Source of the DNA: a bacterium
GTDB lineage: Bacteria; Patescibacteriota; Minisyncoccia; Minisyncoccales; JAGGSE01
NCBI GenBank assembly: GCA_021159225.1
Contig: JAGGSE010000165.1
Location: 1-9,051, forward strand
Reading direction: 5' to 3'
Length of the DNA stretch: 9,051 nucleotides
The notes beneath the pieces are model-generated. The model was given only the letters and a program-made list of their open reading frames with translations. It was not told the DNA's origin and searched no databases. This document shows positions 1-5,750 of the stretch, in pieces (position 1 is the stretch's first letter; each line of letters opens with the position of its first letter). The position numbers were made by a program, and so were the translations under genes.

Positions 1-342
1 ATCGGTGGCGCCCTTGCCGGTGCCCTCGGTGCCGATTTCCTTTGTTATGTAACTGCCAAAGAGCACATTGGTTTGCCCGATGCCAAGGATGTCAGAGAGG
101 GGGTTGTTGTAACCAAACTTGCCGCTCATATTGCTGATATTGCCAGAGGAAATAAAAAAGCCATATTGAGGGACAAAAAGATGGCTCGGGCAAGGGCAAT
201 GGTAGATTGGGAGGAAATGGGTAAATATGTTCTTGACCAAAAGAGGTTTTGGGAGTTGGTGAAAAAAGAATTTCAAAAAAACCCTCAACTCAAAAAGAGG
301 AAGGAATGTTCAATGTGCGGGCCTTTTTGCGCTCTTTCCTAA
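1..342 (+). CDS. thiC: Phosphomethylpyrimidine synthase ThiC, C-terminal fragment (5' end outside window)
   Basis: The last 113 residues of a ThiC protein, open from base 1 to TAA at 340-342. ThiC is a radical-SAM enzyme that converts aminoimidazole ribotide into HMP phosphate, the pyrimidine half of thiamine. Seen: the conserved barrel segment with GADFLCYVT, EHIGLP and DVREGV, then KLAAHIADIARG, a DWE motif, and near the C-terminus the [4Fe-4S] cysteine cluster CSMCGPFC. The cluster spacing is CX2CX3C, one residue shorter than the CX2CX4C of E. coli-type ThiC; I believe the short form also occurs in compact ThiC of anaerobes and archaea. The protein ends only three residues after the last cysteine. 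The last 53 bases overlap the convergent riboflavin kinase gene. The 5' end is missing, so any TPP riboswitch cannot be judged. Family assignment is confident. Confidence 0.93.
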   Translation: MGGALAGALGADFLCYVTAKEHIGLPDAKDVREGVVVTKLAAHIADIARGNKKAILRDKKMARARAMVDWEEMGKYVLDQKRFWELVKKEFQKNPQLKKRKECSMCGPFCALS

Positions 343-697
343 AAAAAGAGATTGCCCGTTCAATGTCTTTTTTTATTTGTTTTTTTAGTCCATTAGTGTC
401 ATTAAATTTTATTGTCTTCCTTAGATATTTTAAGAAAATAATCTTTGCCTCTTTTATTGTTTCTTGGGGGTGGAAAAGGAGATGGGACTCAATTGCTTCT
501 TTTTTCTCTAGGAATGTTTCTGGTCTTCCGACATTGGCAACCCCTGGGAAAGAGCCGTTTTTTGTCTCCAGAACTATTACCCAGACCCCTCTTTTTATTT
601 TTTCATCTTTTTCTAAGGGGAAGTTAAGGGTTGGAAACCCCAGGCGTTTCCCTCTCCCCTTTCCCCTGATTACCTTTTTGGCTTCTGTTTTTTTCAT
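290..697 (-). CDS. Standalone riboflavin kinase (RFK domain of RibF, no FAD synthetase domain)
   Basis: 135 residues matching only the kinase half of bifunctional RibF. It should phosphorylate riboflavin to FMN with ATP. Seen: the GKGRGKRLGFPTLNF motif at about residues 12-26 (glycine-rich turn and PTxN metal/nucleotide site), GVW and GVANVG strands, the IESHLL segment carrying the expected catalytic glutamate, and a C-terminal FNDTNGLKKQIKKDIERA helix. Bifunctional RibF has about 180 extra N-terminal residues for FMN adenylyltransferase. Here the ATG at 697 lies just after a TATAAT box at 721-726, so the short form looks genuine. No Shine-Dalgarno is visible. The TGA stop lies inside thiC, a 53-bp convergent overlap. 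It is divergent from the pyrH-coaD fusion. FAD formation would need another enzyme. Confidence 0.88.
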   Translation of the reverse strand: MKKTEAKKVIRGKGRGKRLGFPTLNFPLEKDEKIKRGVWVIVLETKNGSFPGVANVGRPETFLEKKEAIESHLLFHPQETIKEAKIIFLKYLRKTIKFNDTNGLKKQIKKDIERAISFFRKERKKARTLNIPSSF

Positions 698-802
698 TGG
701 AATATCTTTTCAAAAATGTTATTATAACAGATAATCTGAGAACAAGGTATTCAGTGACAGCGTAGGCATTATAAATATTACCAAATTATCTGACAACTAC
801 AA
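698..802. other. Divergent control region between riboflavin kinase and the pyrH-coaD fusion
   Basis: 105 bases feed two divergent genes. Leftward there is the extended -10 box at 721-726. Rightward the best -10 candidate is TATAAA at 770-775, with no convincing -35. An 8-bp inverted repeat, CAGATAAT at 728-735 and ATTATCTG at 785-792, places one half next to the leftward -10 and the other 10 bases before the rightward ATG. It could be an operator, but this short match may be chance. No terminator or small gene is seen. Confidence 0.35.
721..726 (-). promoter_or_regulatory. Extended -10 promoter of the riboflavin kinase gene
   Basis: On the minus strand TATAAT is preceded directly by TGT, giving an extended -10 element. 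No -35 hexamer lies at the right distance (the nearest TTGTTC is only 13 bases away), which is tolerable for extended -10 promoters. The predicted start is near 714, about 17 nt before the ATG, without a Shine-Dalgarno. Confidence 0.55.
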
Positions 803-1942
803 ATGGTATTTAAGAGCAAAATTTTTGTTATTGCGTTAGGCGGCTCCATTGCTTTTCCGGACGACAACATCAATGTTTCCTTTCTAAAAAGATTTTCTCT
901 TTTTATAAAAAGGGAGATAAAGAGAGGAAAGAAGTTTATTATTGTTCCTGGAGGGGGAGGGATTACCCGTCGCTATCAGGAGGCAGCCAAGAGAATCACC
1001 CGGGTAAAAGACGAAGATAAGGACTGGCTGGGGATTCACGCAACCCGTCTCAACGCCCATTTTTTAAGAACGATTTTTAAAGATTATGCCGAGCCAGTTA
1101 TTTTGGATGAAAGAGGCAAGGTGCTCAGTTTTGATTCCCATTCAATAATAATTGCTTCTGGTTGGAGACCGGGATGGTCTACTGATTATGTTGCCTGTCA
1201 GATTGCTCTTGATTTTGGAACAAGGGAGGTTATTAATTTGAGCGAGGCAGGCTATGTTTACACGGCAGATATTAAGAAGGACCCAAAAGCCAGACCAATA
1301 AAAAAACTCTTTTGGGATGATTACTTGAAACTAATTCCAAGCAGGTGGTCCCCGGGGCTCCATACCCCAGTGGATCCAGTTGCTGCCCGGCTGGCAAAAA
1401 GACAGGGGCTAATGGTCATTACTGTCAGCAGTAATCTAGACAACCTGAAGAGGTTGTTAAGGGGAGGAGATTTTAGGGGAACAATTTTGGCAAACCCCCG
1501 GGTTGTTGTTGGGGGAACATTTGAGGTTATTCACCGAGGACATAGAAAATTGCTAAAAAAGGCTTTTGATTTGGGCGATGTTTTTATTGGGCTGACCTCA
1601 GACGAAATGGCTAAAGGCCTAAAAAAAAGGAAGGTAAAGAAATTTGAGGCAAGAAAGAAGGCGCTAGAGGCGTTTGTGAAAAAGGAATTTAATAAAGAGG
1701 CAGAGATTGTCAAGATTGAAGACAGGTTTGGCTCTGCTGTTGAAGAGGATTTTGATTATATCGTGGTTTCGCCAGAGACCGAAAAGACGGCTCTTTTGAT
1801 TAACCAAAAGAGGAAGCAGTTAAAAAGGAAGCCAATCAAAATTGTAAAAATAAGATTTGTTTTGGCCGAAGACGGAAAGCCAATTTCTGATACCCGGATA
1901 TTAAAAGGACAGATAGACAGGGAAGGAAAAATAATATGTTGA
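803..1942 (+). CDS. Fused archaeal-style UMP kinase and archaeal-type phosphopantetheine adenylyltransferase
   Basis: 379 residues with two enzyme domains. Residues about 5-229 form an amino-acid-kinase fold like archaeal/CPR UMP kinases: ALGGS (11-15), PGGGG (49-53), LGIHATRLNA (76-85), PGWSTD (123-128), INLSE, DPVAA and the closing FRGT (224-227). This domain should make UDP from UMP and ATP. Residues about 234-379 match the COG1019 nucleotidyltransferase family, which transfers AMP to 4'-phosphopantetheine in CoA synthesis: VVVGGTFE, HRGH (244-247), GLTSDEM, VVSPET (321-326) and ISDTRI (361-366). The domains join with almost no linker and in one uninterrupted frame. The stop overlaps the next ATG by 7 bases. 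Both sets of catalytic motifs look intact, so bifunctionality is likely. What is inferred is the substrate of the second domain; FMN adenylylation is an alternative worth testing. Confidence 0.85.
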   Translation: MVFKSKIFVIALGGSIAFPDDNINVSFLKRFSLFIKREIKRGKKFIIVPGGGGITRRYQEAAKRITRVKDEDKDWLGIHATRLNAHFLRTIFKDYAEPVILDERGKVLSFDSHSIIIASGWRPGWSTDYVACQIALDFGTREVINLSEAGYVYTADIKKDPKARPIKKLFWDDYLKLIPSRWSPGLHTPVDPVAARLAKRQGLMVITVSSNLDNLKRLLRGGDFRGTILANPRVVVGGTFEVIHRGHRKLLKKAFDLGDVFIGLTSDEMAKGLKKRKVKKFEARKKALEAFVKKEFNKEAEIVKIEDRFGSAVEEDFDYIVVSPETEKTALLINQKRKQLKRKPIKIVKIRFVLAEDGKPISDTRILKGQIDREGKIIC

Positions 1943-2286
1943 AGATATTGCAGAAAATTTTTGGCTGGATTTTGCTTTTTACGGGGCTGACAATAATATC
2001 CTGGACCCTTTATTCCTCATATAATATCTTTTACAAAAACCAGTCCCTGCCTTGTGTCTTTAGGATTCAAGAAAAGAAAGCCCCGGAGGTCTCTTCCCAA
2101 GGGTTAGGACTGGAAGCCCAATTGGAGGAAAAGATGAAAGAGGCAGTGGGAGAACAGATAAAAGAAATAATTTCCCCCAGAACATTAGAAAGGCTGCTAA
2201 ACATAATTGCCTGGTCGGTTTTTGCCGGTATTCTAATCTTCGGGGGCGGTCAGATTTCTTCATTAGGAATAAAGATGATACTGTAG
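1936..2286 (+). CDS. Small two-helix membrane protein, function unknown
   Basis: 116 residues. A first hydrophobic helix spans about residues 9-31, followed by a loop and an acidic, helical, possibly coiled-coil stretch at about 55-82 (EAQLEEKMKEAVGEQ). A second helix covers about 88-112 with a GGGQISSLGIK motif close to the C-terminus. No cleavable signal peptide is evident; the first helix probably stays as an anchor. The gene starts 7 bases inside the preceding fusion gene, with a GGAAGG Shine-Dalgarno just upstream, and ends 12 bases before the EndoQ ATG, so translation is probably coupled in one transcript. I recognise the general style from other CPR genomes but know no function. It has no enzyme motif. 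Confidence 0.72.
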   Translation: MLKILQKIFGWILLFTGLTIISWTLYSSYNIFYKNQSLPCVFRIQEKKAPEVSSQGLGLEAQLEEKMKEAVGEQIKEIISPRTLERLLNIIAWSVFAGILIFGGGQISSLGIKMIL

Positions 2287-2298
2287 TTGTTGGTTAAA

Positions 2299-3558
2299 AT
2301 GCGCTTTATCGCTGATTTCCACATTCACAGCAGATACTCTCGGGCAACAAGCCCACAGATGGATTTAGAAAATATAGCCAGGTGGGCTGAGATTAAAGGA
2401 ATAAAGGTTATAGCGACTGGAGATTATACCCACCCTGAATGGTTTAAAAACCTGAAGGAGAAATTAGAGCCGACAGAGCCGGGACTATATAGATTAAGGC
2501 ATCAGTCCTCGGGTTCTGAGCAGGTGCGATTTATTTTAACTAGTGAGGTCAGTTGTATTTATTCCAAGAGGGGGAAGGTAAGAAAGGTTCATGTTTTGAT
2601 ATTTTCTCCTTCCCTTGAGATTGTTGAAAAAATCAATGCCCAGTTGGCTCTGATTGGCAATTTAAAAGCAGATGGTAGACCTATCTTAGGGCTGGACGCC
2701 AAGGAACTGGCAAAGATTGTCTTGAATACCTCTGAAAATTGCTTGGTCCTCGGCGCCCACCTGATGACCCCTTGGTTTTCTCTTTTTGGTTCCCGTTCTG
2801 GATTTGATTCTTTAGAGGAGTGTTTTGAAGAGTATTCAAGGTACATCTATGCCGGAGAGACAGGGCTGAGCGCTGACCCAGCAATGCTTTGGCGGATTCC
2901 AGATGGTCGAAGAATTACCTTGATTTCAAATTCTGACGCTCATAGTCCCCAAAAAATCGGGCGGGAAGCAAATGTTTTTAACACAGAGTTAAATTATTTT
3001 TCAATCATAGAAGCAATAAGAAGAAAAGACCCCAAAAGATTTTTATACACCATTGAATTCTATCCAGAGGAAGGGAAGTATCATTACGACGGACACCGGC
3101 TTTGCCACCTTTCCCTTTCTCCTCATGAGACCAAAAAATATAATGGGATTTGCCCCCGCTGCGGCAAACCCTTAACGGTTGGGGTTTTGAATCGGGTTGA
3201 ACAATTGGCTGACAGGCCTGTTGGCTTTCATCCCAAAGGGGCTATTCCCTTTAAGAGTTTGATTCCCTTGGCTGAGATTATTGCTGAGGTATTTGGGGTA
3301 GGACCTGAGACAATTCAGGTAGAAAAGGAATACAAAAAATTAATTAAAAGATTTGGTTCAGAATTCAATGTTTTATTAAAAGCAAAGAGGGAGGACCTGG
3401 AAAAAATTACCTTGCCAGAACTTGCCGAGGGGATAATAAGGGCAAGAGAGGGACAGGTGATAAGAGAGCCGGGCTATGACGGGGTGTACGGGAAGATAAG
3501 GGTTTTTTCAGAAGAAGAGAGAAAAAGATTTTCAAGTGAGCAGGGGGTGTTGTTTTAA
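2299..3558 (+). CDS. EndoQ-like PHP-domain endonuclease with zinc ribbon
   Basis: 419 residues of the COG1379 family. Characterised EndoQ members nick DNA 5' of deaminated bases (uracil, hypoxanthine, xanthine). Seen: the PHP metal-site motifs DFHIH (H8, H10), GDYTH (D42, H45), SEVS, KVHVLIF, GAHLMTPW and SDAH (D213, H215). These are followed by a zinc ribbon with C269 and C285-X2-C288, then the family signature LTVGVLNRVEQLADRP and PGYDGVYGKI near the C-terminus. I chose ATG 2299 because MRFIADFHIHS fits the usual family N-terminus; TTG at 2287 would add four residues and directly abuts the previous stop. No clear Shine-Dalgarno is seen. It is last in the set started by the UMP kinase fusion and lies 56 bases before recA, suggesting a repair context. 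The family is best known from archaea and some Bacillales. Confidence 0.87.
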   Translation: MRFIADFHIHSRYSRATSPQMDLENIARWAEIKGIKVIATGDYTHPEWFKNLKEKLEPTEPGLYRLRHQSSGSEQVRFILTSEVSCIYSKRGKVRKVHVLIFSPSLEIVEKINAQLALIGNLKADGRPILGLDAKELAKIVLNTSENCLVLGAHLMTPWFSLFGSRSGFDSLEECFEEYSRYIYAGETGLSADPAMLWRIPDGRRITLISNSDAHSPQKIGREANVFNTELNYFSIIEAIRRKDPKRFLYTIEFYPEEGKYHYDGHRLCHLSLSPHETKKYNGICPRCGKPLTVGVLNRVEQLADRPVGFHPKGAIPFKSLIPLAEIIAEVFGVGPETIQVEKEYKKLIKRFGSEFNVLLKAKREDLEKITLPELAEGIIRAREGQVIREPGYDGVYGKIRVFSEEERKRFSSEQGVLF

Positions 3559-3571
3559 CAGGATATTGTAT

Positions 3572-3600
3572 TTGACAGGAAGAAGCCAAAAGGATAAAAT
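3572..3600 (+). promoter_or_regulatory. Sigma70-type promoter of recA
   Basis: Perfect TTGACA at 3572-3577, a 17-base spacer, and TAAAAT at 3595-3600. The predicted start is near 3607, leaving a leader of only about 8 nt before the recA ATG at 3615 with no Shine-Dalgarno. No LexA-type palindrome is seen around it, so nothing indicates SOS control. Confidence 0.75.
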
Positions 3601-3614
3601 AAAACTGAACCAAA

Positions 3615-4610
3615 ATGAAAAAGGAGGAGAAAAAAGAGGGTTTAGAGGAAACGATTGAAGAAATCAATCGCCGGTTTGGACAAGGGACGATAATGAAACT
3701 AAAGGAGGTAAGGCCGGTTGAGGTTAATGTGGTACCAACCGGCTCTATTTCTTTAGATATGGCTCTGGGAGTAGGAGGAGTGCCGCGGGGCAGGGTGGTT
3801 GAGATATATGGACCAGAGAGTTCTGGGAAAACCACATTGGCTCTTCATATCTTGGCTGAGGCACAGAAACAAAAAGGAGTGGGGGCATTTGTTGATGCTG
3901 AGCATGCCCTGGATCCTGATTATGCGAGAAGGATTGGAGTTAATGTTGACGACCTTCTTATTTCTCAGCCCAGTTCTGGGGAACAAGCACTTCAGATTGT
4001 TGAAACATTGACCAAATCGGGAAAGGTAGATGTAATTGTTGTTGATTCAGTTGCCGCCTTGGCCCCTCAGGCAGAAATTACCGGAGAGATGGGTGATTTT
4101 CAGGTTGGGCTTCAGGCACGCTTGATGAGTCAAGCCCTAAGGAAACTTTCTGGCATTATTTCAAAAACCAAGACCATTGTCATTTTTATAAACCAGACAA
4201 GGATGAAGGTGGGGGTGCGGTTTGGTAGTCCTGAAACAACCCCAGGAGGCCTGGCTCTTAAGTTTTATGCCTCGGTGAGAATTAACCTAAGAAGAATTGC
4301 TCAAATAAAGCACGGCGATGAAATCATCGGCAGTAGAATTAAGGCAAAGATAGTCAAAAATAAGGTGGCTCCACCCTTTAAGACCACCGAGTTTGACATA
4401 TACTATAACGAAGGGATATCCAAGATGGCTGACCTAATCAATACAGGAGTAGCGTTTGGTGTGATAAAAAAATCCGGTACCTGGCTTCAATACGGAAACA
4501 AGAAATTGGGCCAGGGGATGGAAGCAAGCAAGCGTTTTTTGAAGGAAAATCCAGAAATCGCCGAGCAGATTAAAAAGGAGATACTTCAAAAAAAGGAAGT
4601 TCAAGGATAG
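3615..4610 (+). CDS. recA: RecA recombinase
   Basis: 331 residues, full-length RecA core. It forms ATP-dependent filaments on single-stranded DNA for strand exchange and repair. Seen: Walker A GPESSGKT at residues 66-73, exactly as in E. coli; the FVDAEHALDP segment; Walker B VIVVDSVAAL; the QARLMSQALRKL motif; and the L2 region with NQTRMKVGVRFGSPET then GGLALKFYASVR. No intein. The C-terminus is about 20 residues shorter than in E. coli and lacks the acidic tail, ending in a lysine-rich helix. The gene follows EndoQ in the same direction but has its own promoter. Its TAG stop is only three bases from the convergent rpsR stop, with no room for a terminator between them. Confidence 0.98.
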   Translation: MKKEEKKEGLEETIEEINRRFGQGTIMKLKEVRPVEVNVVPTGSISLDMALGVGGVPRGRVVEIYGPESSGKTTLALHILAEAQKQKGVGAFVDAEHALDPDYARRIGVNVDDLLISQPSSGEQALQIVETLTKSGKVDVIVVDSVAALAPQAEITGEMGDFQVGLQARLMSQALRKLSGIISKTKTIVIFINQTRMKVGVRFGSPETTPGGLALKFYASVRINLRRIAQIKHGDEIIGSRIKAKIVKNKVAPPFKTTEFDIYYNEGISKMADLINTGVAFGVIKKSGTWLQYGNKKLGQGMEASKRFLKENPEIAEQIKKEILQKKEVQG

Positions 4611-4613
4611 ACC

Positions 4614-4811
4614 TCATCTTGTAACATAGGGAAGGAGCCCAAGGTATCTGGCTCTTTTTATTGCCCTAGACAATTTTCTTTGATGGCTGGCACAAATGCC
4701 GGTTTTTTTTCTTCCCTTTATCTTGGCTAAACTGGAAACAAATTTCTTCAGGAGTTCAACATCCCTATAGCTGATTTCTTTTATATTTCTTTGGCAAAAG
4801 TAGCAAGCCAT
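4614..4811 (-). CDS. rpsR: Small-subunit ribosomal protein bS18
   Basis: 65 residues. bS18 pairs with bS6 on the 30S platform. Seen: CYFCQRNIKEISYRDVELLKKF and KTGICASHQRKL, followed by AIKRARYLGLLPY, the hallmark of the family. C3-X2-C6 together with C40-X2-H43 suggests the zinc-binding form of bS18 rather than the cysteine-free form. It is third in the rpsF-ssb-rpsR operon, 49 bases after ssb. That gap contains an inverted repeat, and no Shine-Dalgarno is visible before the ATG. It ends with TGA. Confidence 0.96.
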   Translation of the reverse strand: MACYFCQRNIKEISYRDVELLKKFVSSLAKIKGRKKTGICASHQRKLSRAIKRARYLGLLPYVTR

Positions 4812-4822
4812 AATATTTAATC

Positions 4823-4853
4823 GTAAAATCTAATTCTTAAACCCTGATTTTAC
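4823..4853 (-). repeat. 8-bp inverted repeat (stem-loop) between ssb and rpsR
   Basis: On the minus strand GTAAAATC (4853-4846) and GATTTTAC (4830-4823) are perfectly complementary with a 15-nt loop. The stem is AT-rich and not followed by a T-run, so it is not a standard terminator. The same bases can be read as a weak internal promoter (TTGTAA, 17-base spacer, TAGATT at 4832-4827), so the function is open. Confidence 0.35.
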
Positions 4854-4860
4854 AATTCTA

Positions 4861-5295
4861 TTAAAGGGGGATGTCCTTTACATTAATCTCTTCGTTTTCT
4901 TCTACAATAGGGATTTCCTCTTTAACCTCCGGTTCCGGGACTGGCTCTGGCGGGATTTCTCTCCCAGCCGTTTTTGGTCCCAGTTGGATTCTCTCAGCAA
5001 TGATTTCTGTTCGGTATCTTTTTTGGCCAGAGGCGTCCTCCCAACTTCTTGTTCTAATCCGACCCTCAATAAAGACAAGACCTCCCTTTGTCAGATATTG
5101 AGAGATGGTTTCAGCCAATTTCCCAAAGGCAACAATGTTATGAAAATCGGTTTGTTTCTGCTTTTGACCGGACTTGTCAGTAAAGTATCTGTCGGTGGCT
5201 AGTCCAAAATTGCAGACCTGGGTGCCTGAGGGAAGGTTTTTTGTTTGAGGGTCAGCAGTTAAACGGCCGATTAAGAAGGCCTTGTTAAGATTCAT
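4861..5295 (-). CDS. ssb: Single-stranded DNA-binding protein SSB
   Basis: 144 residues. An N-terminal OB-fold at about 1-108 coats single-stranded DNA: NKAFLIGRLTADP, TDFHNIVAFGKLAE, QYLTKGGLVFIEGRI and RTRSWED are all typical. A short proline/glutamate-rich linker follows, and the protein ends with NVKDIPL. The usual SSB C-terminal peptide ends in DDIPF, and its terminal phenylalanine docks partner proteins. Here the last residue is leucine and only one aspartate precedes it. The gene begins one base after the rpsF stop, with an AGGGA Shine-Dalgarno inside the rpsF 3' end. Its place between the bS6 and bS18 genes is the classical bacterial arrangement. Confidence 0.96.
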   Translation of the reverse strand: MNLNKAFLIGRLTADPQTKNLPSGTQVCNFGLATDRYFTDKSGQKQKQTDFHNIVAFGKLAETISQYLTKGGLVFIEGRIRTRSWEDASGQKRYRTEIIAERIQLGPKTAGREIPPEPVPEPEVKEEIPIVEENEEINVKDIPL

Positions 5296-5296
5296 A

Positions 5297-5701
5297 TTAT
5301 TTCCCTAATATCTCTTCCAATTTTTTATCTATTTCCTTCAGCTCGACCTTTTCCCTCTTATGTATTTTAGTTTTTTTCTTGAGAACAGAGGGCTGCGGCG
5401 ACTTGGCTGACCTTTTCCATTCTTCCTCTCTTATCAAGAGATAGCGGAGAATGCGAGGTTCTGACTTTAACTTCCTTTCAAACTTGATCAGAGCCTCGGG
5501 CTTCATTTGAAAGTCAAGGGTTCCAAAAATGGCCCAATCCTGCTTTTTTATAGGGTAAGCGAGCGCCCTTTTCTGGAAGAAGGGGCCATTGATCAGAACT
5601 CCTTCTTTCTGGACCAGGGAAGTAATTTTTTCTCTCAGATTTTCCATTTCTTCCTCAGAAGCATTAGCAGAGACAAGGAATGTCAGTTCATAAAAACGCA
5701 T
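5297..5701 (-). CDS. rpsF: Small-subunit ribosomal protein bS6
   Basis: 134 residues. Seen: the N-terminal RFYELTFLVSANASEEE, the core GPFFQKRALAYPIKKQDWAIF, and LKSEPRILRYLLIREEE, all typical of bS6. A lysine-rich C-terminal extension of about 40 residues follows. bS6 forms a heterodimer with bS18 on the 30S platform. It is first in the operon with ssb and rpsR. The ATG at 5701 lies only six bases after a perfect TATAAT box, so the mRNA from this promoter should begin at or next to the start codon. That leaves no space for a Shine-Dalgarno or for the bS6:bS18-binding leader motif known upstream of rpsF in many bacteria. Confidence 0.96.
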   Translation of the reverse strand: MRFYELTFLVSANASEEEMENLREKITSLVQKEGVLINGPFFQKRALAYPIKKQDWAIFGTLDFQMKPEALIKFERKLKSEPRILRYLLIREEEWKRSAKSPQPSVLKKKTKIHKREKVELKEIDKKLEEILGK

Positions 5702-5707
5702 ATTTTT

Positions 5708-5736
5708 ATTATAGCAGGATTTTCTTTAATAATCAA
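5708..5736 (-). promoter_or_regulatory. Strong extended -10 promoter of rpsF-ssb-rpsR giving a leaderless mRNA
   Basis: Minus strand: TTGATT (5736-5731), a 17-base spacer ending in TGC, and a perfect TATAAT (5713-5708). Six bases later comes the rpsF ATG (5701). With the usual 6-8 base distance from the -10 box, transcription should start at or within a base or two of the A of ATG. Confidence 0.8.
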
Positions 5737-5750
5737 GATGATGTATTAAG

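Noticed and set aside
249..734. Long open plus-strand frame of 161 codons across the riboflavin kinase region
   Set aside because: It is antisense to the kinase gene, its phenylalanine/serine-rich translation is typical of a shadow frame, and it resembles no family.
2287..2298. TTG start for the EndoQ-like gene, adding four residues
   Set aside because: ATG 2299 gives the expected family N-terminus (MRFIADFHIHS), and no ribosome binding site favours TTG.
3540..3614. SOS/LexA operator before recA
   Set aside because: No palindrome of the E. coli or Bacillus LexA type is visible in the promoter region.
290..4616. Possible UGA recoding as in some CPR lineages
   Set aside because: TGA ends riboflavin kinase, the UMP kinase fusion and rpsR exactly where those proteins should end, and no family shows in-frame TGA.
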